Source: Pseudonocardia xinjiangensis
GTDB taxonomy: Bacteria; Actinomycetota; Actinomycetes; Mycobacteriales; Pseudonocardiaceae
Length of the DNA: 46,807 nucleotides
Reading direction: 5' to 3'
NCBI RefSeq assembly: GCF_012911925.1
Contig: NZ_JAAXKY010000042.1
Location: forward strand, 1-46,807
The notes beneath the pieces are model-generated. The model made no database searches. It had not been told where the DNA came from and saw only the letters and a list, made by a program, of their open reading frames with translations. The position numbers and the translations under genes are program-made. Positions 33,729 through 41,604 of the stretch are shown piece after piece (the stretch's first letter is position 1; each line of letters begins with the position of its first letter).

Positions 33729-33733
33729 TCGGC

Positions 33734-33781
33734 GCGAGCCGTACGAGAGCGCCCTCCCGAGGGCTGTGACGTGCGGCTCGC
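33734..33781 (+). terminator. Nested hairpin after sigB
   Basis: GCGAGCCG (33734-33741) pairs with CGGCTCGC (33774-33781) and encloses a second hairpin GCCCTC/GAGGGC (33751-33764). It starts 5 bp after the sigB stop and lies before the stop of the convergent fusion gene. Confidence 0.65.
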
Positions 33782-33796
33782 AGCGATCACGGGGAG

Positions 33797-35929
33797 TCAG
33801 GCGAGCGCCACCTCGACGGCCGCCGCGACCCGCAGCAGCCCTGCATCGTCGCCGTGGCGCGCTGCCAGCTGCAGGCCGACCGGTAGGCCGCCGGCGGTGA
33901 GGCCGCACGGCACGACGATCGCCGGCTGCCCGGAGACGTTGTAGGGAGCGCTGAAGATCCCCTCGATCCGCCCTTCCGGGGTGTCGATCGGCGGGGTCCG
34001 CTCGGGCGCCGCGTAGGGGGTGGCCGGTCCGACCAGGACGTCCACCCCGTCGAGGAGCCGGTCGGCCGCGGGACGCAGCTCAGCCCGGCGGGCCAGTGCG
34101 GCGTCACGGCGCCGCGGCTCGACCTCCGCGGCGGTGCGAAGCAGGCGCAGGGTCGTGGCTCCGAAGCGGTCGGGCTCGGCGCAGGGCCCGGTGATCGCCT
34201 GCCCATGCACCTGCCAGGCCTCGACCAGCAGGATGTCCGCCAGGCACGCTTCCAGCCCGCTGAGCACCGTGCCGTCGCGGTCGGCCAGCGCCATGCCGGC
34301 GACGAGGAGCCGGTCCAGCGCCGTCCGGGTGATCGCCGCGAGCTCGGGATCGAGCCGCGGGTCGGCCAGCTGGTCGGCAACCACCCCGAGCCGGACGGGC
34401 CGCGCGGGGGTCTCCTCCGGTGCCGCGCCGATTCCGGTGAGCGCCGCCAGCACGGCGGCGGCATCCGCCACGGACGCAGCCAGCACCCCGACGTGGTCCA
34501 GCGTGGGCGAGAGCGGGGTGACACCCTCGGTGCTCATCAGGCCGGCGGTCGGTTTCAGGCCGACGACCCCGCAGTAGGCCGCCGGGATGCGGATCGACCC
34601 GCCGGTGTCGGTGCCCAGCGCGGCCGGGCACACGCCCGCGGCGACCAGTGCGGCCGACCCGCCGCTCGACCCACCGGCGGTCCGGTCCGGACGCACCGGG
34701 TTCCTCGCTTCCGGCAGGTCCGGGTGGGGTGCACCCGCCGCGTACTCGAGCAACGAGGCCAGCGCGAAGACGTCGGCGCCCGCCGCCCGCAGCGCGGCCA
34801 CCACCGGCGCGTCCGAGGCGGCAGGTGCGCCCGCCATGTCGTGCGGGTTGCCGTTGCCGCGCGGGCTCCCCGCGACGTCGATGATGTCCTTCACCGCGAT
34901 CGGCGTGCCGTGCAGCGGCCCCGCCTTCGCCCGCAGCGGCGCGGGGAGCGCGGCCACCACGGCGTGCAACGGACGGCCGAGCCGTTCCAGCCGCTCGTAG
35001 GCGGCGAGCAGTTCGAGGTTGGCCACCTCGCACACGCGCTCGCCCCGTTCGATCGCCCGGATCAGCTCCGCGACGTACCCGGTGAGCGGGCCGGTGAGGG
35101 GCCCCAGCTGGACGTCGACCTCGGTTCGGCGGTTGCGCACGGCGAGATCCCGGTAGATCCCGCTGTGGCTCTTCGCGCTGCCCCGGTTGACGGCGACGAG
35201 CCTGCGCAGCGACCCCGGCAGGTCCGCCGGGTCGAACCCGTCGAAGGGCATCGGGATGACCGGCGACTGGGCGAGCACCTCGCGCGCGACCGCGAGCATC
35301 AACGGCCGGAACTGCGGGTCCTCCAGGGAGTCGGCGATCGACAGGTCCGAGACGGCACCGGTGAACAGCAGTGCGCCGTAGGCCTGCTTGGCCCAGAGGT
35401 AGCCGAGGATGTCGCCGGTCGGCTCGGCGTAGGGCAGGACGCCGGCGAGCTCGCGCAGGCGGTCGGTCAGCCGGCCGTCCAGCTCGCCGATCCGGAACGT
35501 CGCGACGTTGCCCTGCATCACGACGCCGGGTCCCACCACGTCGGCCCCGAAGTTGACGAAGCAGGCGAGCAGCCGGTCGCGCCCGACCACGCCGGACAGC
35601 AGGTCCGCCGTCAGACCGTTCTGCATCGACACGACGACCGCGCCGGGGGCCAGCCTGCCGCGCAGCACCTCGGCGGCCGCCGCGGTGTGGTGCCCCTTCA
35701 CGGCCACGAGCACCACGCCGTCGACCAGCTCCGGCAGACCGGCGGGAAGCACCGCGGGCGCCCGCACCGTGAACTCGTCCACCGGCCCGGTGATCCGCAG
35801 CCCGTCGGCCTCGATCGCGGCAACGTGTGCCGGGTCCGCATCACAGAAGAGGACGTCGTGGCCGGATCGGGACAAATGGGCGCCGACCGTGCCACCGATG
35901 GCACCGGAACCGAGGACAGTGAATTTCAT
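33797..35929 (-). CDS. Ketopantoate reductase-amidase fusion protein
   Basis: A 710-residue two-domain protein. Residues 1 to about 310 are an ApbA/PanE-type reductase: Rossmann motif [32 protein letters not shown], and the C-terminal helical domain ([19 protein letters not shown]). From about 345 an amidase-signature domain follows: [11 protein letters not shown] (catalytic Lys), GGSSGGSAA (cis-Ser) and [12 protein letters not shown] (nucleophile Ser), all intact. The amidase lacks most of its usual N-terminal helices, whose place is taken by the reductase. ATG 35927-35929 follows AGGAG; the frame is open through the join with no sign of error. I infer sequential steps on one substrate, perhaps with the divergent asparaginase-like enzyme. 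No such fusion is familiar to me. Confidence 0.85.
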   Translation of the reverse strand: MKFTVLGSGAIGGTVGAHLSRSGHDVLFCDADPAHVAAIEADGLRITGPVDEFTVRAPAVLPAGLPELVDGVVLVAVKGHHTAAAAEVLRGRLAPGAVVVSMQNGLTADLLSGVVGRDRLLACFVNFGADVVGPGVVMQGNVATFRIGELDGRLTDRLRELAGVLPYAEPTGDILGYLWAKQAYGALLFTGAVSDLSIADSLEDPQFRPLMLAVAREVLAQSPVIPMPFDGFDPADLPGSLRRLVAVNRGSAKSHSGIYRDLAVRNRRTEVDVQLGPLTGPLTGYVAELIRAIERGERVCEVANLELLAAYERLERLGRPLHAVVAALPAPLRAKAGPLHGTPIAVKDIIDVAGSPRGNGNPHDMAGAPAASDAPVVAALRAAGADVFALASLLEYAAGAPHPDLPEARNPVRPDRTAGGSSGGSAALVAAGVCPAALGTDTGGSIRIPAAYCGVVGLKPTAGLMSTEGVTPLSPTLDHVGVLAASVADAAAVLAALTGIGAAPEETPARPVRLGVVADQLADPRLDPELAAITRTALDRLLVAGMALADRDGTVLSGLEACLADILLVEAWQVHGQAITGPCAEPDRFGATTLRLLRTAAEVEPRRRDAALARRAELRPAADRLLDGVDVLVGPATPYAAPERTPPIDTPEGRIEGIFSAPYNVSGQPAIVVPCGLTAGGLPVGLQLAARHGDDAGLLRVAAAVEVALA

Positions 35930-36391
35930 GCGAGCTCCTGCTTGTCCGGTCCGGCCCAGCACATACATTCCCCGCAACTGTATACAGCACATCCTGGCCA
36001 GTTCGAGCAGGGCGGGCGGACACCCCCTTGCCCGGCCCTCCGCGACATTTGCCTGCCCCCGCGCGGGCTGATGAGATCCCGGTGTTCTCCATGTTCGACC
36101 AGCTCACGGGCTGTTCCGGGCGGGCCGGTCGCGCGCGCGAAATACATTTCGCTGACGCATCCGAAGATGCGCACGGGCGCCGCGGTCCCCTCTGCGATCG
36201 ACCGCAGAACACCGGCGAAGGCCGCACTCTTCGGCAATGGAACTGCGGTCGGCCCACTGTTCATGGCGACCGTTTCCGGCTACGGCCAGAACACCCGGTT
36301 GCCGTTCACCGCGCACGTCATGAAGGGTGAGGGGCCCGGCCACGTGCCGGCACGCCACCGAACGACCGCCCCCCGCGAAAGGACGTCACCC
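35930..36391. other. Divergent intergenic region, 462 bp
   Basis: The region separates the fusion gene from the asparaginase gene. It contains a palindrome (separate entry). I found no convincing small gene: open frames in the right half have no RBS and no recognisable motif. The right boundary includes AAAGGA at 36378-36383, the likely RBS of the asparaginase gene. Confidence 0.5.
35978..35987. promoter_or_regulatory. CTGTATACAG palindrome, GntR-type operator candidate
   Basis: A perfect 10-bp palindrome 48 bp upstream of the ApbA-amidase start. The core TGTATACA resembles operators of FadR/HutC-class GntR repressors. A related half-site, ATGTATGT on the minus strand, lies about 15 bp closer to the gene. 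No such regulator is encoded next to it. Confidence 0.45.
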
Positions 36392-37348
36392 GTGACCGAC
36401 CCGGTGATCATCGGCAGTGAGCGCAGCGAGGCGGGTCTGCCCGCCGGAATGGCCGTGCTGCGCGCCGGTGGGAGCGCGCTCGACGCGGTGGAGGCGGCCC
36501 TGCTGCTGTGCGAGGACAACCTGGCCGACCACTACGTCGGCACCGGAGGGCTGCCCAACGCCCGCGGCGAGGTGGAGCTGGACGCGTCGGTGATGGTCGG
36601 CTCCACCCGGGCCTTCGGGGCGGTGGCCGCGGTGCGCGGCTACCCGCACCCGATCTCGGTGGCCCGGGCCGTCATGGAACGCCTCCCCCAGCACGCGTTG
36701 CTGGTGGGTGAGGGGGCCGAGCTGTTCGCCGCCGAGTGCGGCTTCACCACGGCCGAGCTCCTCACCGAGGAGGCCCGCAAGGCCTGGCACGACGCCCTGT
36801 CGGTCACCGAGGAGTCGGTGGAGGGCGAGAACACCCGGGCGGGCTCGGGCGACATCGCCTACCGGCTCGCGGCGCTGGAGCTGGTGAAGCGGCTGGCCCC
36901 GCACGAGGGACCGTGGGGCACGATCAACGTCCTGGCCCTCGACGAGAGGGGCGAGCTGGTGGTGGGCGTGTCCACCAGCGGCTACCCGTGGAAGTACCCC
37001 GGCCGGGTCGGGGACTCCGCGATCGCCGGGGCGGGCAACTACTGCGACCTGCGCCACGGCGGGGCGGCGTGCACCGGGCGCGGCGAGCTGAGCATCCGCG
37101 CCACCGGTGCCCGGGTCGTCGTGGACCGGCTCGCCGCGGGCGACGACCCGGAGACGGCGTGCGCCGCCATGCTGGCCGACGCGGCCACCCTGCCCGACAC
37201 CTTCCGGGCGGAGCTGCGCACGCTCGCCCTCACCCCCGACGGGCGCCACGGCGGCGCCGCGGGCCAGGCGGGCTCGACCTACTCGGTGATGACCGCGGCC
37301 GACCAGGAGGTCCGGTTCCTCCCGAGGCGGGCGGTCGGCCCAGCGTGA
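36392..37348 (+). CDS. Isoaspartyl peptidase / L-asparaginase family (Ntn hydrolase)
   Basis: A 318-residue member of the N4-(beta-N-acetylglucosaminyl)-L-asparaginase (T2) family. Features: N-terminal helix region AVLRAGGSALDAVEAALLLCED, YVGTGGLPNARGEVELDASV, and the autocleavage site P-W-G-T-I-N-V-L-A, where the Thr becomes the N-terminal nucleophile after self-cleavage. Then GVSTSGYPWKYPGRVGDSAI and the substrate-binding GAGNYCD follow. The mature enzyme would be an alpha/beta heterodimer cleaving an aspartyl amide. GTG 36392 follows AAAGGA. The 3' end overlaps an aldehyde dehydrogenase relic by 11 bp on the other strand. Confidence 0.85.
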   Translation: MTDPVIIGSERSEAGLPAGMAVLRAGGSALDAVEAALLLCEDNLADHYVGTGGLPNARGEVELDASVMVGSTRAFGAVAAVRGYPHPISVARAVMERLPQHALLVGEGAELFAAECGFTTAELLTEEARKAWHDALSVTEESVEGENTRAGSGDIAYRLAALELVKRLAPHEGPWGTINVLALDERGELVVGVSTSGYPWKYPGRVGDSAIAGAGNYCDLRHGGAACTGRGELSIRATGARVVVDRLAAGDDPETACAAMLADAATLPDTFRAELRTLALTPDGRHGGAAGQAGSTYSVMTAADQEVRFLPRRAVGPA

Positions 37349-37603
37349 ACAGGTCGCGGGTACCGCCGGTGAGCTCGACCCACACCGACTTGCTCTCGAG
37401 GTACTCGTCGAGCCCGGCCCGGCGCCACCACGCGGTGCGTTGATCCAGACGGTGCCTGCCCGCAGCCGGGCGGCCGTCGGCCGGACGAACAGCCCGCCCG
37501 GCCCCTCGTCGGCGGCACCGCCGTAGGCGATCGTGGCGCCCTCGGCGCGGGCCGTGTCCGGGAACACGATCTGCGGCGACTCGCCCCCCAGCTCGACGAG
37601 TGG
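37338..37603 (-). pseudogene. Aldehyde dehydrogenase relic
   Basis: On the minus strand a frame reads LVELGGESPQIVFPD, the ALDH catalytic-loop region with E-L-G-G, then jumps to GPGGLFVRPTAARLRAGTVWIN from near the C-terminus. After a frameshift it continues WWRRAGLDEYLESKSVWVEL and DLFTLG, the normal ALDH end, without a stop. The NAD-binding half, the catalytic Cys and most of the core are missing. It is a multiply deleted pseudogene. Confidence 0.75.
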
Positions 37604-37684
37604 CCGACATCCCGGTCCGCCAGCGGTGTGGGCTGCCTCACGTCGAGGCCACCGCGGGCGCCTCCGCCGTCCTACGCTCGAAGT

Positions 37685-38188
37685 ATGAGCGCACCACCCG
37701 GTCCGGTCTCGCCGGCCGTCATGCGGGAGGTGCTGGGTCACTTCGTCTCCGGCATCGTGGTGGTCACCGCGACGGGCCAGGACGGGCCGATCGGCTTCAC
37801 CTGTCAGTCCTTCGCCTCCCTGTCGCTCGATCCCCCGCTGATCACCTTTGCGCCGGCGCGGTCGTCGTCGACGTGGCCCCGGATCCGTGACGTCGGCGCG
37901 TTCTGCGTCAACGTCCTCGCCGCCGACCACCAGGAGCTCAGCGCCGGGTTCGCCCGTTCCGGGGTCGACAAGTTCGCCGGGGTGCCGTGGCGCCCGGCGC
38001 CGTCCGGCGCGCCGATCCTCGACGGCGTCAGCGCGTGGATCGACTGCTCGCTGTGGAACGAGTACGACGGCGGTGACCACACGGTCGCCATCGGCCGCGT
38101 GCGCGACCTCGGTGCCGACCCAGCTCGCCTGCCCCTGCTGTACTACCGCGGCCGCTACGGCGTGACGGCCGATCCGGAGGAGAGCTGA
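37685..38188 (+). CDS. Flavin reductase-like (HpaC/HsaB-type)
   Basis: A 167-residue flavin reductase domain protein: REVLGHFVSGIVVVTATGQD, GFTCQSFASLSLDPPLITF, FCVNVLAADH and a late GDHTVAIGRV. These enzymes reduce FMN or FAD with NAD(P)H for two-component monooxygenases. ATG 37685 lies 6 nt after TACGCT (37673-37678), a leaderless start. Its TGA shares a base with the ATG of the next gene (TGATG), so it is co-translated with the NADPH-dependent FMN reductase. Confidence 0.88.
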   Translation: MSAPPGPVSPAVMREVLGHFVSGIVVVTATGQDGPIGFTCQSFASLSLDPPLITFAPARSSSTWPRIRDVGAFCVNVLAADHQELSAGFARSGVDKFAGVPWRPAPSGAPILDGVSAWIDCSLWNEYDGGDHTVAIGRVRDLGADPARLPLLYYRGRYGVTADPEES

Positions 38189-38739
38189 TGACCGAGTCGT
38201 TGTCCGTGCTGGGGATCGCGGGTGGGCCGGATGCGGGCGGGCGCACCAGCACCGCGATCGCCGGGGTCCTCGCCGGTGCCGCCGCCGCGGGTGCCGCCAC
38301 CACGCTGGTGGAGCTGGGCTCCACCGAGCTCCCCGAGGTGGTCGCCGCGATCGACGCCGCCGATGCCGTGGTGCTCGGCAGCCCCGTCTACCGCGCCACC
38401 TACAGCGCCCTGCTCAAGGGGCTGCTCGAGGGCACCGAGCGCGGCAAGTGGGGCGAGAGCACCGCACCGCTGCAGGGCAAGGCCGCGGCCATCGTCCTCA
38501 CCGGGGCGAGCGGCCACCACTTCCTCGCGCTCGGCGACCTGCGCAACGTGCTGGCGAGCTTCTTCGCGGTGCAGGTGCTGTCCCCCGGGCTCTACTTCGA
38601 CCACAGCGGCTACGTCGACCGCACCACGCTCACCGAGGACAGCGCCGCCCTGGCTGCCGCGCACGGCGCCGCGCTGGTGGACCTGACCGCCGCGATCCGC
38701 TCGTCGAAGGCGCTCAGCGCGATCACGCCGCAGGTCTAG
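38188..38739 (+). CDS. NADPH-dependent FMN reductase (MsuE/SsuE-like)
   Basis: A 183-residue flavodoxin-fold reductase: VLGIAGGPDAGGRTSTAIAG (phosphate-binding loop, altered from the usual GSPR), VVLGSPVYRATYSALLKGLL and AAAIVLTGASGHHFL. It supplies reduced FMN to a monooxygenase such as MsuD/SsuD. It is the second gene of a two-gene operon with the flavin reductase and overlaps it by one base. No partner monooxygenase of the two-component type is seen nearby; those at 41605 and 43585 are single-component. Confidence 0.85.
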   Translation: MTESLSVLGIAGGPDAGGRTSTAIAGVLAGAAAAGAATTLVELGSTELPEVVAAIDAADAVVLGSPVYRATYSALLKGLLEGTERGKWGESTAPLQGKAAAIVLTGASGHHFLALGDLRNVLASFFAVQVLSPGLYFDHSGYVDRTTLTEDSAALAAAHGAALVDLTAAIRSSKALSAITPQV

Positions 38740-38913
38740 GGGTCGCCGCGCCCCGGTGCCCGAAGGGCCGGTACGAACGGGCAACCGCCCTTCCCCCGTG
38801 ACCGACCGCTCGACCGTGATGCGGGCGGAACGAGCGCCCTAGCCTGGAACGTGGGTCGCTCATGCCCGGACCAGGGATCACCAGCGGGCGGGAACGGACG
38901 GGGAAGGCGTGAG

Positions 38914-40449
38914 ATGAGGGTATCCGACGGAACGCGCGACCGGCGCCGACCGGACCGCTCACCGGCACGCCACGCGTCCGCGAAGGCCGCTGACGAACGC
39001 GACCCCCGCGTTCCGTTGCTCCGGATGCAGGGCACCGTCGGCAACGCCGCGGTCACCCAGCTGATCCAGCGGGCCGTTCCGGTGCAACGTTTCGGCCAGC
39101 AGCAGGTGAGCAGCGGAACCGGACCGGGGCCGAACTTCGTCTCGCAGACCCCCCACACCTGGCTACGGACGCGGCCCGCGGCCGAGACGCCCGCCGGGCA
39201 GCTGCCCTGGGCGCTCAGCCACGACGCCCCCTCGCTCAGCCCGTCGGCGGAGAATCCGGTTCCCGTCCGGGTCTCGGCGAAGGCGGACCTCGCCGTGCAC
39301 GATGCTCCGAACCTCGAGCCGAAGGAGTTCTACAGCAGCTCATCGGTGTTGGAGGAGTCCGTGGCCGCGCTGCGGGCCACCGGCAGTTTCTACCGGCTGA
39401 AACAGCGGCCCGAGACCATCAGGGTCGCCGGTTCGGACGGCCGCCGGCGAACCCTGAACCGCGTGGTGGCAGCTCCCGCGCCGTCGTCGGCTCGGCGCTT
39501 CGGACAGCGCACCGAGGACGAGTGCATCGAGGTCGCCGGGCTGCTGATGGGCATTCCCCGGCGCCGGCGGCGCGGGGAGATCATCGCAGACGACGGCAGG
39601 CAGTACTCCGAGCAGCGTGCCCTCGAGCTCGGCCACCGGATGACCCCGGCCGGCCCCGGACGTCCTGCGTCCGGCGACGGCACGTTCGACGAGCGCGCGG
39701 CCGTCGAGGCCTACGGGGCGGCCCATCGCGCGGGGACCCTGGTGGGCGCGCAGGAGATGGGCCTCAACCAGTACGCCAACCCGGGCGTCGGGCAGTCCTT
39801 CGCGATCACCTCGCTGGGCAGCGACGGGCCGGACTTCGCGGCGCCCGGCGGTACCCGGTCGCCCGACGACCCGCCCTGGAACTTCCACTTCGGAGGGGTG
39901 GTGGCCAGGTCGGGGAACGACCGGGTCACCATGGAGAACTACACCCGCTCGGCGGTGAGCGCGGTCGCCGAACTCCACACGGTGCTGATCCAGCGCTACC
40001 GGCAACGGACGAACCCGCTGATCCAGCGGTGGCAGGAACTGCGCCACCCCGGCCGCTACACGGACCCGTTCGCCCCGGTGGGTCCTGCCATGGAGGCCGT
40101 GCGGAAGCTGATCGACAAGGAGGCCGCCCGGGTGGGCGGCGACGGGGAGAAGGAGTACCTGCGCCTGGTCGACGACGCGATCAAGCACGAGCGCTGGTAC
40201 TTCCGGATGTACGGCGGCGAACCGGGTCAGAGCTTCCACGAGCAGGTGTACGGGGGCGGCGCCGCCAACTCGGTGATCAACCCGGTCACGGTCGCGGTCC
40301 AGCGGCCTGCGCAGGACCTGTCGGGGTTCTACGGAACGCGGATGCCACCTGCCGGGCCACAGGTGCCGTACCTGGGCCCTCAGGTCCCCTACTCCGCGCC
40401 GCAGATGCCGTACCCCTACGGGGGCTACCCGGGCCGCCCGTTCGGGTAG
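38914..40449 (+). CDS. Putative papain-like effector with N-terminal MQxxVGNxAV motif
   Basis: A 511-residue protein. ATG 38914 follows GGGAAGG (38901-38907). The N-terminus is strongly basic, then residues 35-53 read LLRMQGTVGNAAVTQLIQR with VQR at 57-59, the same module as in the protein at 13163-14029. The middle contains E-D-E-C204-I-E-V-A-G-L-L-M-G and later ANPGVGQSFAITS, then W-N-F-H325-F-G-G-V-V and V-T-M-E341-N342-Y. The order Cys, His, Asn/Glu in such settings suggests a papain-like (NlpC/transglutaminase-type) fold acting as protease or deamidase. The last 35 residues are Pro/Tyr-rich with three PQ(V/M)PY repeats. No signal peptide. Function unproven; I recall similar segments in DUF4157 (eCIS-linked) proteins but could not check. 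Confidence 0.65.
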   Translation: MRVSDGTRDRRRPDRSPARHASAKAADERDPRVPLLRMQGTVGNAAVTQLIQRAVPVQRFGQQQVSSGTGPGPNFVSQTPHTWLRTRPAAETPAGQLPWALSHDAPSLSPSAENPVPVRVSAKADLAVHDAPNLEPKEFYSSSSVLEESVAALRATGSFYRLKQRPETIRVAGSDGRRRTLNRVVAAPAPSSARRFGQRTEDECIEVAGLLMGIPRRRRRGEIIADDGRQYSEQRALELGHRMTPAGPGRPASGDGTFDERAAVEAYGAAHRAGTLVGAQEMGLNQYANPGVGQSFAITSLGSDGPDFAAPGGTRSPDDPPWNFHFGGVVARSGNDRVTMENYTRSAVSAVAELHTVLIQRYRQRTNPLIQRWQELRHPGRYTDPFAPVGPAMEAVRKLIDKEAARVGGDGEKEYLRLVDDAIKHERWYFRMYGGEPGQSFHEQVYGGGAANSVINPVTVAVQRPAQDLSGFYGTRMPPAGPQVPYLGPQVPYSAPQMPYPYGGYPGRPFG

Positions 40450-40475
40450 CCGCTCCGCCGCGGTCACGCGCAGGC

Positions 40476-41438
40476 CTACGAGGGCAGCACCACGGCCAAG
40501 CCGTCGAGCAGTCGCTGCAGGCCGAACTCGAAGAGCGCGTCCAGGTCGAAGTCGTACGGGGTGGAGAGCACCCGTTCGAACGTCGGGAAGCGGCCGTCGC
40601 CGAGGACCGATCGCATGGCTGCTTCCTGCGTGTCCATCCACTCGTCGGGGTTGAGTCCGGTGGCCGCCTCGGCCTCGGCCTCGGGTTCGAGGTTCACCGC
40701 CGTCCCACGCACATAGTTGACGAGCGTGAGGTAGGTGGTCATGACTGTCGCGTGGTCGGCGCCGCAACCCTCGAACGAAGCCAGCGTCCACTCGAACAGG
40801 GCCAGCCCTCCGGCGACGGCCTGCGGCCGCGTCATCGACACCACCGGGGCGAGCCAGGGGTGGCGGCGGAACAACGCCCACAGCGTGCGGCCCACGATCT
40901 CGAGCCGGGGCCGCCACCCGTCCGGAGCGTCCGCAGGCGGTCGCCACTCGCTCAGAGCGGCGTCCAACATCCGCAGCACGAGGTCGTCCTTGTCGACGAC
41001 GTGCCGGTAAAGGGCCATGGTGGCCGCTCCGAGCTCGGCGGCCACCCGTCGCATCGACAGGCCGTCGAGCCCTTCGGCGTCGGCGATGGCGATGGCGACG
41101 GCCACGATCCGCTCGGGGGTCAGGACGGCGTCGGGTGCGGGGCGGACGCGGGGCCGCGCCTGATCGAGCGCCGGTTCCGATGCTGCCGGAGGCACGACCG
41201 GCCGGGGCGCCGTCGTCCCCGGGCGCGTCTCCACCACGGTGCCCGAACCGGGCACAGCGCGTACCAGCCCCTCCTGGCGCAGCACGCCCAGCACCTTGGT
41301 GGCGGTGGCCATGGCGACGCCCCAGTGCCGGGTGATCTCCCGCGTGGAAGGCACCCGGTCACCGGGCGCGAGATCACCCGTCTCGATCCGCCGGCGCAGC
41401 TCGGCGACGATCCGCGCATACGGCGGACTGCTCTCCAC
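40476..41438 (-). CDS. GntR-TetR fusion transcriptional regulator
   Basis: A 320-residue protein with two DNA-binding domains. Residues 1-72 are a GntR winged helix (IVAELRRRIETGDLAPGDRV, STREITRHWGVAMATATKVL). After a Pro-rich linker, residues about 105-155 are a TetR helix-turn-helix (IADAEGLDGLSMRRVAAELG, MALYRHVVDKDDLV), followed by a TetR C-terminal ligand domain. GTG 41436-41438 follows GGAGGGA. It is divergent from a FAD monooxygenase gene, and two identical ACTAGTGCACT sites lie between them. The TetR half resembles the regulator at 42810-43517, which lacks the GntR part. Confidence 0.88.
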   Translation of the reverse strand: MESSPPYARIVAELRRRIETGDLAPGDRVPSTREITRHWGVAMATATKVLGVLRQEGLVRAVPGSGTVVETRPGTTAPRPVVPPAASEPALDQARPRVRPAPDAVLTPERIVAVAIAIADAEGLDGLSMRRVAAELGAATMALYRHVVDKDDLVLRMLDAALSEWRPPADAPDGWRPRLEIVGRTLWALFRRHPWLAPVVSMTRPQAVAGGLALFEWTLASFEGCGADHATVMTTYLTLVNYVRGTAVNLEPEAEAEAATGLNPDEWMDTQEAAMRSVLGDGRFPTFERVLSTPYDFDLDALFEFGLQRLLDGLAVVLPS

Positions 41439-41449
41439 GATCCCTCCGT

Positions 41450-41538
41450 ACTAGTGCACTTGAGCCGCGGACGAGACTAGCGACTCCGCGGTGACCCGTC
41501 GAGGCAGGTCGACCCCAGAATGCCCGCACTAGTGCACT
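41450..41538. promoter_or_regulatory. Duplicate ACTAGTGCACT operator sites
   Basis: The 11-mer ACTAGTGCACT occurs at 41450-41460 and 41528-41538, 78 bp apart, in the divergent region of the GntR-TetR regulator and FAD monooxygenase genes. It contains the palindrome AGTGCACT; the second copy also completes GCACTAGTGC. The first copy lies 12 bp before the regulator start. Two sites could let a two-headed repressor form a loop. Confidence 0.6.
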
Positions 41539-41604
41539 CCGTCCCAGCATTTATGCAGCTAGATGACTTGATGCGAACTGTTTGTACGCCGTACGCTATT
41601 GCAC

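Noticed and set aside
34205..37348. A 1047-codon open frame on the plus strand through the ApbA-amidase region
   Set aside because: It is the antisense of a real two-domain gene; low-complexity His/Arg/Gly composition and no domain until the asparaginase part, which has its own RBS and start at 36392.
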